Positions 23,964 through 33,101 of a DNA stretch of 41,169 nt are shown in pieces. The stretch spans positions 1 through 41,169 of the forward strand of contig JAEWZB010000066.1 in NCBI GenBank assembly GCA_023395515.1, written 5' to 3'. Each line of letters opens with the position of its first letter. Positions within the stretch are counted from its first letter, which is position 1. This stretch comes from Bacillota bacterium (GTDB lineage: Bacteria; Bacillota; Syntrophomonadia; Syntrophomonadales; Syntrophomonadaceae). Under the pieces are notes generated by a model. It ran no database searches, had not been told where the DNA came from, and saw nothing but the letters and a program-made list of their open reading frames with translations. The translations under genes and the position numbers were made by a program.

Positions 23964-25400
23964 TTGCAAAACTTTGGAGAACTGAATTTGGATAAAACGA
24001 TTATCCAAGCAATTAACAGCATGGGTTTTGAAGAACCCACCCCTATCCAATCCCACACTATTCCTCTGGCTTTAATGGGTAAAGATCTAATCGGGAGAGC
24101 TCAAACTGGTACAGGTAAAACTGCCGCTTATGGTATTCCGCTGATAGAAAAGTGCGAAGCCGATTCGGAAATGATTCAAGCTTTAGTTATAACCCCTACC
24201 CGGGAGTTAGCTATGCAAGTAGCAGAGGAATTAAACCGCATTGGTCACTATAAACAAGTGAAATCTTTACCTATATATGGCGGGCAAGAAATTGAACGGC
24301 AGATTAGGGCTTTAAAAAAGGGTGTCCAGATAGTAGTGGGAACCCCTGGGCGGCTTATGGATCACCTAAGGCGCAGAACTTTAAAGATTAATCAAGTGAG
24401 TATGATTGTTTTAGATGAAGCCGATGAAATGCTTAACATGGGTTTTCGGGAAGACATTGAGGAAATCTTAAAACAGATGCCGGCAGAAAGGCAAAATTTA
24501 TTATTTTCAGCGACTATGCCTCCCCATATTCAAAAGTTAGCTAATGACTTTATGAATAATCCGGAATTAATTCATATTAATCCCCGGGAAGTAACAGTGG
24601 CTAATATTGAACAACAATATATAGAGTTAAATGAAGCTCAAAAGCTGGATGTATTATGCCGGCTCTTAGATATTCAAAACCCGGATATGAGCATTATCTT
24701 TAGCCGTACTAAGCGCCGGGTGGACGAAATAGCGGAAGCTTTAAGCAAACGGGGTTATTCGGCTGAAGGCATACATGGAGACTTAGCTCAGAGCAGACGT
24801 GATATTATTATGCGCAAGTTTAAATCAGGCGCTATTGAAGTTTTAGTAGCTACTGATGTAGCCGGCAGAGGCCTGGATATTACCGGGGTTACTCATGTAT
24901 ATAACTTTGATATACCTCAAGACCCGGAAAGCTATGTGCATCGTATTGGAAGAACTGGCCGGGCTGGTGAAGCCGGGGTAGCAGTAACTTTTGTTACGGT
25001 ACGGGAATTAGCTCATCTTAGGTTAATTGAACAACTAACTAAACAGAAGATAATAAGACAGCCAATCCCTTCAGTAAACGAGGTATTTGCCGGTTTACAA
25101 AGGGTAGTCGTAGAAAACTTAATCAACACTATGGAAAATGAAGATAGCCAAATGTATAAGAGCGCGGCGGAAAATTTACTTACGGAACATGATTCGGTTA
25201 GCTTATTGGCCGCAGCCCTTAAAATGCTGACTAAAGAACCTAAAGGTAAGCCGGAGGAAGTATTATCCCAAGCTCCCCCCATTACTATTAAAAAGGTTCC
25301 TTCTACTATTAATAAAAGAGAAGGCTCCAGGTTTAATGACCGGAGAAGAAAAAGCAGTCCCAAGCCTACCGGCAGCAAACCAAAACTCAAAAATAGATAG
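23964..25400 (+). CDS. DEAD-box ATP-dependent RNA helicase
   Basis: 478 residues, TTG start. Motifs in order: Q motif GFEEPTPIQSHTIP, I AQTGTGKT, Ia PTRELAMQ, II LDEADEML, III FSATMP, IV IIFSRTKRR, V VATDVAGRGLDI, VI HRIGRTGRAGE. A basic, low-complexity C-terminal tail (last 50 residues rich in Lys/Arg/Ser/Pro) should bind RNA nonspecifically. Closest in organisation to CshA/DeaD-type helicases used in cold adaptation, ribosome assembly and mRNA turnover. AAAGGAG is 12 bp from TTG 23964, longer than normal; an in-frame ATT at 23958 would have better spacing. Confidence 0.94.
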   Translation: MQNFGELNLDKTIIQAINSMGFEEPTPIQSHTIPLALMGKDLIGRAQTGTGKTAAYGIPLIEKCEADSEMIQALVITPTRELAMQVAEELNRIGHYKQVKSLPIYGGQEIERQIRALKKGVQIVVGTPGRLMDHLRRRTLKINQVSMIVLDEADEMLNMGFREDIEEILKQMPAERQNLLFSATMPPHIQKLANDFMNNPELIHINPREVTVANIEQQYIELNEAQKLDVLCRLLDIQNPDMSIIFSRTKRRVDEIAEALSKRGYSAEGIHGDLAQSRRDIIMRKFKSGAIEVLVATDVAGRGLDITGVTHVYNFDIPQDPESYVHRIGRTGRAGEAGVAVTFVTVRELAHLRLIEQLTKQKIIRQPIPSVNEVFAGLQRVVVENLINTMENEDSQMYKSAAENLLTEHDSVSLLAAALKMLTKEPKGKPEEVLSQAPPITIKKVPSTINKREGSRFNDRRRKSSPKPTGSKPKLKNR

Positions 25401-25412
25401 CTAGTTAATAAT

Positions 25413-25449
25413 CTCCCCATCGAAAAGCTTGGCGATGGGGAGGTTTTTT
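25413..25449 (+). terminator. Terminator after the DEAD-box helicase
   Basis: A perfect 10-bp stem (CTCCCCATCG / CGATGGGGAG), then GTTTTTTG. Confidence 0.93.
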
Positions 25450-25550
25450 GTGTACTAGTAAAGATTATAAAAATTATAATGATGATAGATTATAAAAGTA
25501 CTTATACGGGCAAAATGCTTTTAAAGTAAACTATAAAGAGGTGTATGGTT

Positions 25551-26522
25551 ATGAAGGACAAAGCTTATGCTAAAGCTACTTTTGCCGGAGGCTGTTTTTG
25601 GTGTATGGTGGGGCCTTTTCAGGCCTGGGACGGGGTATTAAAGGTAGAATCAGGTTATATAGGAGGTAAGTCTAAAAACCCTACTTATGAAGAAGTATCT
25701 ACGGGTACTAGTGGCCATATTGAAGCAGTGCAGATAACCTTTGATCCGCAAAAAGTTAGTTACCAGGAGTTATTAGATATTTTTTGGCGGCAAATTGATC
25801 CTACTGATGAGGGAGGGCAATTTGCAGACCGGGGCAGTCAATATCTTAGTGCGGTTTTTTACCATGATGAAGAACAAAAGAGTCTGGCCCATGCCTCTAA
25901 AAAGGAACTGGAAGAGTCCCGGCGCTTTGATAAACCTATTGCTACTAAAATAATACCGGCGGGTGAATTTTATCCAGCCGAAGAGTATCATCAAGATTTT
26001 CACCTAAAAAACCAAGCGCATTATAGTCGGTATAGGCAACATTCGGGACGTCAACAATTTATAGAAAAGAATTGGGGGGACAGCCAAAATAATAATTTCG
26101 ACAAAAATAAGCGCCTAAAAGAATTGACCCCTGAGCAATATCATGTAACCCAGGAGGAAGGGACTGAGCCTCCTTTTAATAATGAGTTTTGGGATAATAA
26201 AAAAGAAGGCATATATGTTGATATCGTTTCGGGAGAGCCTTTGTTCAGCTCGACGGATAAGTATGATTCAGGTTCAGGTTGGCCTAGCTTTGTTCAACCG
26301 TTAACTGATGATAATATGATCTATAAAGAGGATCGCCGCTTATTAATGAAAAGGGTGGAAGTACGGAGTAAGGGAGCTAATTCACATTTAGGCCATGTTT
26401 TTGAGGATGGGCCTGAGCCAACTGGGTTAAGATATTGTATTAATTCGGGTGCCTTAAGGTTTATACCCCGGGAGCAGCTAGCCGCAGAAGGCTATGGAGA
26501 TTATGAACAGCTTTTTAAATAA
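25551..26522 (+). CDS. msrAB: Bifunctional methionine sulfoxide reductase A/B
   Basis: About 323 residues. ATG 25551 is 9 bp after AGAGG and is preferred over ATG 25545, only 3 bp away. The MsrA domain (about 1-160) has the catalytic GGCFWC and repairs Met-S-sulfoxide. The MsrB domain (about 175-323) has SGSGWPSF, the His pair in HLGHVF and the catalytic GLRYCINSGALRF, and repairs Met-R-sulfoxide. The MsrB zinc pairs (CxxC) are absent: the usual first site reads VSGEPLF here, as in zinc-free MsrB. Both repair oxidised proteins using thioredoxin, and trxB is 10 kb upstream. No signal peptide, so cytoplasmic. Confidence 0.94.
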   Translation: MKDKAYAKATFAGGCFWCMVGPFQAWDGVLKVESGYIGGKSKNPTYEEVSTGTSGHIEAVQITFDPQKVSYQELLDIFWRQIDPTDEGGQFADRGSQYLSAVFYHDEEQKSLAHASKKELEESRRFDKPIATKIIPAGEFYPAEEYHQDFHLKNQAHYSRYRQHSGRQQFIEKNWGDSQNNNFDKNKRLKELTPEQYHVTQEEGTEPPFNNEFWDNKKEGIYVDIVSGEPLFSSTDKYDSGSGWPSFVQPLTDDNMIYKEDRRLLMKRVEVRSKGANSHLGHVFEDGPEPTGLRYCINSGALRFIPREQLAAEGYGDYEQLFK

Positions 26523-26559
26523 AAGGATGGTTCGCCTGTAAAAAGGTATTATTCGTTAG

Positions 26560-26764
26560 TTGAATGTATAAATATTCCGTCACTAGCCTTCGCATGGGGA
26601 TACACTAACTGCTTGGCTCAAGAAGAAAGGGGTACACTCCTATTCACCGTCCTGGTTCAAAGTCGTTCGAGCCTCGTCCGTGAGGCTCTCCCCCTTTCCT
26701 CTTGATCCTTCGCAGAGTTTATCCTCCATGCTACGTCAATGTTCCTACATATTTATACATTCAA
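26560..26764 (-). mobile_element. 205-bp MITE-like element, copy 2 (inverted)
   Basis: Bounded by perfect 16-bp terminal inverted repeats TTGAATGTATAAATAT / ATATTTATACATTCAA. Its reverse complement aligns end to end with 21090-21294, the same 205-bp length. A perfect GAGCCTC/GAGGCTC hairpin sits in the middle. Both copies are followed on the element's right side by CTAACGA, so that short segment may belong to the element or its target. No transposase. It fills most of the gap between msrAB and the yitT gene. Confidence 0.82.
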
Positions 26765-26801
26765 CATGATTAAATTGAGGTTCTCACAGTTGAATCAAGA
26801 A

Positions 26802-27653
26802 TTACCGGTCAATAGGTAAAAAACCTTCACCTAAGACCTCATGGGTATCTTGTACACTAATGAAAGCATCAGGATCAATGGTTTGAATATAATTTCTAAG
26901 CTTAATGAATTCACGCCTTTTAATAATGGTGACTATTACATCCCGGCTTTCGTTAGTGTAGGCACCCCGGGCAGGATAAAGGGTAGCTCCCCGCTCTAAA
27001 TCCTCGACTATGTAAGTTTTTACTTTTTCTATCTCGGTAGTTATAATGGTAACGTTTTTACTAATGCTTAAGCCTTCAATAGCATAATCAATTACAAATC
27101 CATATAGTATTACCCCGAGTAGTGCATACATGCCTTTTTCTAATCCGAATATAGCGGCCGCGCCAATAGTTATTAAAAAATCAATTAATAGTATACCTTT
27201 ACCCATATCAATACGATAAAATTTATAGAGTATGCGGGCTACAATATCGGTACCGCCACTGGAAGCATTCTGATTAAATAATATAGCAATGCCTACTCCT
27301 GAGACTAGCACGCCGAAGAAAAGCTGGATTAAGGTATCATTAGCTAAGGGTGCACTTAAGGGGTAAATCTTTTCGAATAACCAAATTAATAAAGGAATTA
27401 CGATACTACAATAGATAGTTTTTAGCCCAAAAGCGGCTCCGATTAAAAAGGAACCGATAGTTAGTAGTATAATGCTTAATATAAGGACTATTAATCCTAA
27501 AGGAAGCTGAGGCAAAAAGGTATTTAAAATCAGGGCTAAGCCGTTAATACCACCTGCTGCAATTTCATTAGGAGCTAAGAAAAAGTAGAAACCGGCGGCA
27601 TCCATGGCTGCACCTAGATTTAATAAGGCAAAGGTTTTAAGCTTATTTTTCAT
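26802..27653 (-). CDS. YitT family membrane protein with DUF2179 domain
   Basis: 283 residues. The N-terminal 190 residues hold about five to six membrane helices with the family-typical FFLAPNEIAAGGINGLALIL and NQNASSGGTDIVARILY. The C-terminal about 80 residues form the soluble DUF2179 domain (IITTEIEKVKTYIVEDLERGATLYPARGAY, then SVQDTHEVLGEGF). ATG 27653 on the minus strand follows AAGGAA. Family function is unknown; a transporter role is suggested by topology. It is monocistronic and points toward the MITE. Confidence 0.9.
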   Translation of the reverse strand: MKNKLKTFALLNLGAAMDAAGFYFFLAPNEIAAGGINGLALILNTFLPQLPLGLIVLILSIILLTIGSFLIGAAFGLKTIYCSIVIPLLIWLFEKIYPLSAPLANDTLIQLFFGVLVSGVGIAILFNQNASSGGTDIVARILYKFYRIDMGKGILLIDFLITIGAAAIFGLEKGMYALLGVILYGFVIDYAIEGLSISKNVTIITTEIEKVKTYIVEDLERGATLYPARGAYTNESRDVIVTIIKRREFIKLRNYIQTIDPDAFISVQDTHEVLGEGFLPIDR

Positions 27654-27837
27654 GCTACAAATATTTCCTTGTTTTTAAGTTATTATACCCGATAAGGATC
27701 TTTTTAATTTTTATTCTTCAGTTCCAGTCAATTTATATAGATTTAACTAACCCCTAGGAACTTTTTGATTTGATATTTAAGGATATATTGGGTTATCTTA
27801 TATTTATGATATTTTTAATGAGGTGTGAGGAGTTAGG

Positions 27838-27871
27838 GGTAAGGTATAGAACCTGAGGAGTTCACCTTACC
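27838..27871 (+). other. Hairpin in the glnS leader
   Basis: Perfect 8-bp arms GGTAAGGT and ACCTTACC with an 18-nt loop lie 39 bp before the glnS start. There is no T-run, so it is not a terminator. It may influence glnS translation or be part of a degenerate intergenic element (TGAGGTGTGAGG also occurs near 38925). Confidence 0.35.
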
Positions 27872-27909
27872 GAGATTAACTTCATGTATAGATTAAGGAG
27901 GAGAAGTAA

Positions 27910-29652
27910 TTGGATAATCCCGACTTAGAAAAAAATATTACTAATAATTTAAACGAAGATGAAGCTCTAGCGGTGAACTTTATCCAAAGTATTATTAGCA
28001 AGGATAAATTGGAAGGCAAGAATCAAGGACGTGTACATACTCGTTTTCCCCCCGAACCCAACGGGTATTTACATATAGGACATGCTAAATCTATTTGTCT
28101 TAATTTTGGCTTAGCCGATAAGAATGCCGGCTTATGCAACCTGCGCTTTGATGATACTAACCCGGCCAAGGAAGAAGTAGAATATGTAGAATCTATCCAG
28201 GCCGATGTGAAATGGTTAGGCTTTGATTGGGATGGCCGGATGTTTTATGCCTCCGATTACTTTGATAGATTGTATGAATTTGCCCTGCTTTTAATTAAAG
28301 CCGGGAAAGCTTATGTATGTGATTTAAGTCCGGAAGAAACCAGAGCTTATCGGGGAACCTTAACCGAACCGGGAAAAGATAGTCCTTACCGCAACCGGTC
28401 TATTGAGGAAAATCTACAATTGTTTGAGAAGATGAAAAACGGAGAATTCCCGGATGGCTCCAGGGTGTTAAGAGCTAAGATTGACATGGCTTCCGGTAAT
28501 CTAAATATGAGAGATCCGGTTATATATAGAATTCAGAAATCCCATCATCATAGAACTGGGGATAAGTGGTGTATATACCCCATGTATGATTATGCCCATC
28601 CCCTATCTGATGCGTTAGAAAGTATAACCCATTCCATATGTACGTTAGAATTTGCCGACCATCGTCCTTTATACGACTGGTTTCTAGATAATATAGATTA
28701 TGGTTATGAAAAACACGGCCGCCCCCAACAGATAGAATTTGCCCGCCTAAATTTGACTTATACGGTAATGAGCAAAAGAAAGCTGCGCTTATTAGTAGAA
28801 GAGGGTATTGTAGAGGGCTGGGATGACCCGCGTATGCCTACTATTTCCGGCCTGCGCAGAAGAGGCTATACTCCGGAAGCGATTAAAGACTTCTGCGACC
28901 GTATTGGTGTGGCTAAACGCAATAGTATGGTTGATATAGCCTTACTGGAACATTGTATCAGAGAAGACCTCAATGCTAAAGCTACCCGGGTTATGGCCGT
29001 CCTTAAGCCGGTTAAGCTGGTTATAACTAATTATCCTGAAGGTCAAGTAGAATGGCTGGAAACAGAAAACAACCCGGAAAGACCGGAAAGCGGCAAACGT
29101 AAGATTCCTTTTACCCGGGAAATATATATTGAAGCAGAAGATTTTATGGAAAATCCCCCCAGTAAGTTTTTCCGGCTATCACCAGGCAAGGAAGTAAGAC
29201 TTAAGAGTGCTTATATAATTAAGTGTGAGGAAGTTATTAAAGACGAAGCTAGTGGTAAAATCATGGAAATCAGATGTACTTATGATCCGGAATCTAAGAG
29301 CGGCGGTCCCAATGCCGGGCGCAAGGTTAAAGGAACCCTGCATTGGGTATCAGCTGAGCATTCCATGGCTGCCCAAGTAAATATATACGAACATTTATTT
29401 ACTAGTGAAAACCCGGATGATGACGAAGATGGCCAAGATTTCCGCGCTAAAATTAATCCTGCTTCTTTAGAGGTGTTAAGTGATTGCCGGGTCGAGCCTA
29501 TGCTTAAGGAGGCTGCTGTAGAGGACCGTTTCCAATTTTTAAGACAAGGGTATTTCTGTCTGGACCCTGGTTCTAAAGAAGGCAACTTAGTATTTAACCG
29601 CATTGTTTCTTTACGGGACAGTTGGGCTAAAGCCCAGAAAAATAATGGTTAA
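27910..29652 (+). CDS. glnS: Glutaminyl-tRNA synthetase
   Basis: 580 residues, TTG start after AAGGAGGAG. Class I enzyme: PEPNGYLHIGHAKSICLNFG contains HIGH, LRFDDTNPAKEE is the glutamine-site region, and VMSKRKLRLLVEEG is the KMSKS equivalent. The two C-terminal beta-barrels of GlnRS cover about residues 345-570. It charges tRNA-Gln directly with glutamine. Many Bacillota lack glnS and use GluRS plus GatCAB, while various Clostridia carry it, so its presence is informative about lineage. It is followed after 39 bp by the MBL hydrolase, likely in one transcript. Confidence 0.95.
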   Translation: MDNPDLEKNITNNLNEDEALAVNFIQSIISKDKLEGKNQGRVHTRFPPEPNGYLHIGHAKSICLNFGLADKNAGLCNLRFDDTNPAKEEVEYVESIQADVKWLGFDWDGRMFYASDYFDRLYEFALLLIKAGKAYVCDLSPEETRAYRGTLTEPGKDSPYRNRSIEENLQLFEKMKNGEFPDGSRVLRAKIDMASGNLNMRDPVIYRIQKSHHHRTGDKWCIYPMYDYAHPLSDALESITHSICTLEFADHRPLYDWFLDNIDYGYEKHGRPQQIEFARLNLTYTVMSKRKLRLLVEEGIVEGWDDPRMPTISGLRRRGYTPEAIKDFCDRIGVAKRNSMVDIALLEHCIREDLNAKATRVMAVLKPVKLVITNYPEGQVEWLETENNPERPESGKRKIPFTREIYIEAEDFMENPPSKFFRLSPGKEVRLKSAYIIKCEEVIKDEASGKIMEIRCTYDPESKSGGPNAGRKVKGTLHWVSAEHSMAAQVNIYEHLFTSENPDDDEDGQDFRAKINPASLEVLSDCRVEPMLKEAAVEDRFQFLRQGYFCLDPGSKEGNLVFNRIVSLRDSWAKAQKNNG

Positions 29653-29691
29653 GAATAATTAAATTAGTTGGGAAACTAAGGAGAATTAGTA

Positions 29692-30468
29692 ATGCAGGTT
29701 CATGTTTTAGCTAGTGGCAGTACGGGTAATGCCGTTTACTTTAAGATGGGAAAAACTCAAGTTTTAATCGATGCGGGGATAAGTGCCCGCCGGATAGAAC
29801 AGGGATTGGCTAAAGTGGGAGTGAGGGCTGCCGATTTAGATGGGATTTTAATTACTCATGAACATACTGACCATATAAAAGGTATAGATGTTTTAGTAAG
29901 AAAACATCATATCCCGGTGTGGACTAAGCCTAAGACTTGGGAAATGATTAGCTGCCGGGATAAGCTGCCGGCTGATTGTGTAAAGTTTTTAGAAGCTGAT
30001 TTGGAACTTAATGATTTATACATAAAACCTTTTACCATTTCCCACGATGCCGTAGATCCAATCGGCTTTTGCCTGTACCGTAACAATTTTAAAAGTGTGG
30101 TGGCTACCGATTTAGGCATTATAAACCGGGAGCTGATTGAAGCTCTAACTTTATCTGATGTAGCGGTGCTAGAGGCTAACCATGATATAGCGATGCTAAA
30201 AAACGGCAGATATCCGGCTTTTTTGAAAAACCGCATATTAAGTAATAAAGGACATTTATCTAATATAGAAGCTGGTAAATTATTAGCTAATATAAAGAAA
30301 AAACCTAATATGCAGGTCTTTTTAGCTCATCTTAGTCAGGAAAATAACCGGCCTAGTATAGCATATAATACGGTAAGCCAGATTCTAGCCGAATCCGGCT
30401 ATGAGGTAGGGAATGAAATATCTATAAAGTGTACCTCTGCTTATCAAGTGTGCAGTTATATTGCTTAA
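29692..30468 (+). CDS. MBL-fold metallo-hydrolase, WalJ/YycJ-like
   Basis: 258 residues. Opening VHVLASGSTGNAVYF and zinc motif ILITHEHTDHIKGI (HxHxDH) are typical of the YycJ/WalJ subfamily, followed by the metal-ligand His in ISHDAVDPIGF, Asp in VVATDLG, and His in FLAHLSQENN. Cytoplasmic, probably a phosphodiesterase or exonuclease acting on nucleic acid. In Bacillus subtilis walJ lies with htrC and rlmH; here those relatives are 10 kb away and this gene follows glnS. ATG 29692 follows AAGGAGAA. Confidence 0.88.
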   Translation: MQVHVLASGSTGNAVYFKMGKTQVLIDAGISARRIEQGLAKVGVRAADLDGILITHEHTDHIKGIDVLVRKHHIPVWTKPKTWEMISCRDKLPADCVKFLEADLELNDLYIKPFTISHDAVDPIGFCLYRNNFKSVVATDLGIINRELIEALTLSDVAVLEANHDIAMLKNGRYPAFLKNRILSNKGHLSNIEAGKLLANIKKKPNMQVFLAHLSQENNRPSIAYNTVSQILAESGYEVGNEISIKCTSAYQVCSYIA

Positions 30469-30543
30469 GTGATGGGGGGAGAAAATGCGGAGGACTTTAT
30501 CACCTCATTTTATAAAAAGGCTGTTTAAGGTATTATAAAAAAG

Positions 30544-30572
30544 ATGACAAATATTTTTTTTTTGTATATAAT
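30544..30572 (+). promoter_or_regulatory. Promoter of the metY-metA operon
   Basis: ATGACA (30544-30549) and TATAAT (30567-30572) are 17 bp apart. The predicted start (about 30579) is shortly before the riboswitch. Confidence 0.75.
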
Positions 30573-30600
30573 TGATTAACTTAATTAAATATTATCTAGT

Positions 30601-30713
30601 TTCTTATCAAGAGCGGTTGAGGGACGGGCCCGATGACACCCAGCAACAGCCGGTTAATGATTATTAACCGGAAATGTGCCAAATCCTGCAGGTTTCTACC
30701 TGAAAGATGAGAA
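30601..30713 (+). promoter_or_regulatory. SAM-I (S-box) riboswitch aptamer
   Basis: Closing helix P1: TTCTTATC (30601) with GATGAGAA (30706). Conserved core AAGAGCGGTTGAGGGACGGG, then CCCGATGACACCCAGCAACA, then the P3 hairpin CCGGTTAA/TTAACCGG, GTGCCAAATCCTGCAGG and CCTGAAAGATGAG. All are hallmarks of the S-box. It controls the downstream methionine genes by sensing S-adenosylmethionine. Confidence 0.96.
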
Positions 30714-30736
30714 GTGGTTTAAAAGGTTGATTTATG

Positions 30737-30776
30737 AGCCCCTTCTTATGCAGATGTGTAGGAAGGGCTTTAATTA
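30737..30776 (+). terminator. Riboswitch expression-platform terminator
   Basis: AGCCC pairs with GGGCT (30737/30765), extended by TTCTTA/TAGGAA with one bulged C, then TTTAATTATTT. The aptamer's 3' P1 strand (ATGAGAAGTGG, 30707-30717) can alternatively pair with CCCCTTCTTAT (30739-30749), forming an antiterminator that excludes both P1 and this terminator. High SAM should therefore stop transcription. Confidence 0.85.
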
Positions 30777-30799
30777 TTTGTGAGGAGGTTTTATTAGAA

Positions 30800-32089
30800 A
30801 TGTATAACAAGGATTGGAAATTTGCTACTAAAGCAATACAAGCAGGATATAATCCGGAACCGGGTGATCCTAGAATTTTGCCTATTTATCAAAGTACCAC
30901 CTTTTATTACAATGATGCTGATCACGTAGCCGGTTTATTTGATTTAGAGATACCTGGACATATGTATAGCAGAATTAGCAATCCCACTGTAGAAGCTTTT
31001 GAAAATAAGGTAGCTGCTTTAGAAGGCGGGGTAGGTGCTTTAGCCACATCATCAGGTCAAGCTGCGGCTACCATTGCCATACTAAATGTTTGCTCAGCCG
31101 GGGAGCATTTTGTAGCCTTAAGCACTTTATATGGAGGAACATATACTTTATTTTCGGTAACCTTAAAAAAAATAGGCATAAATGTGACTTTTATTAATCC
31201 TAAAGCAAGTGAAGCCGAAATTGAAGCGGCTTTTAGGCCTGATACTAAAGCTTTATATGCTGAAACTATAGGGAATCCCGGAATTAATGTATTAGATTTT
31301 GAGAAATACAGTAAAATAGCCAAAGAGCATGGAGTACCTTTAATTGTGGATAATACTTTTCCTACCCCGTATTTATGCCGGCCTCTGGAGCATGGGGCTA
31401 ACATAGTTACCCACTCAACCACTAAGTATATAGATGGGCAGGCCCGGACTGTGGGAGGAGTTATAGTTGATGGAGGCAATTTTGATTGGAATAATGGCAA
31501 ATTCCCTGGTCTTACTGAACCTGATCCGGCTTATCATGGTTTAAGATATGCGGAAGCTTTCGGTGAGGCTGCTTATATCACCAAGGCCCGGGTACAATTT
31601 ATGCGAGATTTAGGGGCGGTCATGAGTGCCCAGGTGGCCTTTACTCTGCATATGAGTGTAGAAACCTTAGGCTTAAGAATGGCTAGGCATTCCGAAAATG
31701 CTTTAAAGCTGGCTAAATATTTACAAAGCCATGATGAAGTAGCTTGGGTAAATTATCCGGCTTTAGAAAGTAATGAAAGTTATGCTTTGAGTCAAAAATA
31801 TCTGCCGGATGGTTGCAGCGGCATGTTGACCTTTGCTTTAAAAGGCGGAGCTAAAGCAGGGAAAGATTTCATTAATAAGGTTAAATTAGCGGCCTTAGTA
31901 GTTCATATGGGAGATACCCGAACTTCTATATTACATCCGGCTAGTATGACTCACCGTCAATTAAGTGAGGAAGAACAAATATCTTCCGGGGTCAGTCCCG
32001 AATTAATTAGGGTTTCGGTAGGTATTGAGGATATAGAAGATATTATTAGTGATTTTGAACAAGCTATAAATTGTGTAATTAATTCATAG
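30800..32089 (+). CDS. metY: O-acetylhomoserine sulfhydrylase
   Basis: About 429 residues. ATG 30800 follows GTGAGGAGG; an open frame extending upstream would run through the terminator and is rejected. PLP-dependent Cys/Met metabolism family: YSRISNPTVEAFE, ALATSSGQAA, VDNTFPTPYLCRPLEHGANI, and the PLP-binding Lys in HSTTKYIDGQ. It makes homocysteine from O-acetylhomoserine and sulfide. It is the first gene under the SAM-I riboswitch and is followed after 33 bp by metA, which supplies its substrate. Length and the STKYIDG-type loop match MetY rather than MetB/MetC. Confidence 0.94.
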   Translation: MYNKDWKFATKAIQAGYNPEPGDPRILPIYQSTTFYYNDADHVAGLFDLEIPGHMYSRISNPTVEAFENKVAALEGGVGALATSSGQAAATIAILNVCSAGEHFVALSTLYGGTYTLFSVTLKKIGINVTFINPKASEAEIEAAFRPDTKALYAETIGNPGINVLDFEKYSKIAKEHGVPLIVDNTFPTPYLCRPLEHGANIVTHSTTKYIDGQARTVGGVIVDGGNFDWNNGKFPGLTEPDPAYHGLRYAEAFGEAAYITKARVQFMRDLGAVMSAQVAFTLHMSVETLGLRMARHSENALKLAKYLQSHDEVAWVNYPALESNESYALSQKYLPDGCSGMLTFALKGGAKAGKDFINKVKLAALVVHMGDTRTSILHPASMTHRQLSEEEQISSGVSPELIRVSVGIEDIEDIISDFEQAINCVINS

Positions 32090-32122
32090 ATATTAATAAT
32101 CCGTAGAAAGGAGGCGGTGGAT

Positions 32123-33034
32123 ATGCCTATTATTATTCCCCAAAACCTTCCGGCCCGAGATGTTTTAGAAAAAGAAAATATATTCGTAATGAATGAATAC
32201 CGGGCCCAACATCAGGATATAAGACCGTTAAAGATTGCGATTGTAAATTTAATGCCGAATAAAAGCCTTACTGAAACCCAGTTATTAAGGATGTTATCTA
32301 ATTTTCCTCTGCAAATAGAAATAGATTTAATTTATACGGAAACTTATAAAAGTAAAAATACTCCCGAAGAACACCTGCAAGCTTTTTATAAGACTTTTAA
32401 CGAAATCAGGGAGCTTAAATATGATGGGATGATTATTACCGGAGCCCCGGTAGAAAAAATGCGTTTTGGTGATGTGGCTTATTGGGATGAACTAAAACAG
32501 ATTATGGATTTTTCTAAAACTAATGTTACTTCTACTTTCCATATTTGTTGGGCTGCCCAAGCTGCCCTATATCATCACTATAGAATTCACAATTTTATTT
32601 TAGAGGAAAAGCTATTCGGGGTTTTTAAACATAAAGTTAATAATAAACACTGTGACTTATTAAGAGGTTATGATGATGAGTTCTGGGTACCCCATTCCCG
32701 TCATACGGAAGTCTATCGCCATGAGATTGAGGATATTCCTGAACTGGAAATCTTGGCCGAATCGGAGGAAGGTGGCATTTATCTGATCGGCAGCCGTGAT
32801 GGCAAACAGATATTTGCCATGGGACATTCGGAATATGACAGCTTTACCTTAAAGGATGAATATGCCCGAGATAATCAAAAGGGTGATCAGATAGCCATTC
32901 CCAAAAATTACTTTCCTAATGATGACCCTGCCCAGGAGCCGGTGGTTAGATGGAAAGGGCATGGAAGCCTGCTTTTTGCCAACTGGCTGAATTATTATGT
33001 CTACCAGATTACCCCTTATGATTTGTATGAGTAA
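32123..33034 (+). CDS. metA: Homoserine O-acetyltransferase, MetA type
   Basis: About 303 residues. ATG 32123 is 8 bp after AAAGGAGG and gives MPIIIPQNLPARDVL, the usual start; GTG 32117 is too close to the ribosome site. Glutamine-amidotransferase-like fold with catalytic Cys in FHICWAAQAALYH, plus His in MGHSEYD and Glu in DEYARDN. ITGAPVEKMRFGDV carries Glu where succinyl-CoA enzymes have Gly (GAPLG), a known determinant for acetyl-CoA use. That fits the adjacent metY, whose substrate is O-acetylhomoserine. Same riboswitch-controlled transcript. Confidence 0.95.
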   Translation: MPIIIPQNLPARDVLEKENIFVMNEYRAQHQDIRPLKIAIVNLMPNKSLTETQLLRMLSNFPLQIEIDLIYTETYKSKNTPEEHLQAFYKTFNEIRELKYDGMIITGAPVEKMRFGDVAYWDELKQIMDFSKTNVTSTFHICWAAQAALYHHYRIHNFILEEKLFGVFKHKVNNKHCDLLRGYDDEFWVPHSRHTEVYRHEIEDIPELEILAESEEGGIYLIGSRDGKQIFAMGHSEYDSFTLKDEYARDNQKGDQIAIPKNYFPNDDPAQEPVVRWKGHGSLLFANWLNYYVYQITPYDLYE

Positions 33035-33101
33035 TGGGTTTGTTAGGAGTAAGGTGTAAGGCGTGGTTCTGCAAAGTAATAGCCCTTAACTGTGTTGAAT
33101 T

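Noticed and set aside
30734..30799. Extension of metY upstream to 30734
   Set aside because: The segment is the riboswitch terminator; the family start matches ATG 30800 behind GAGGAGG.
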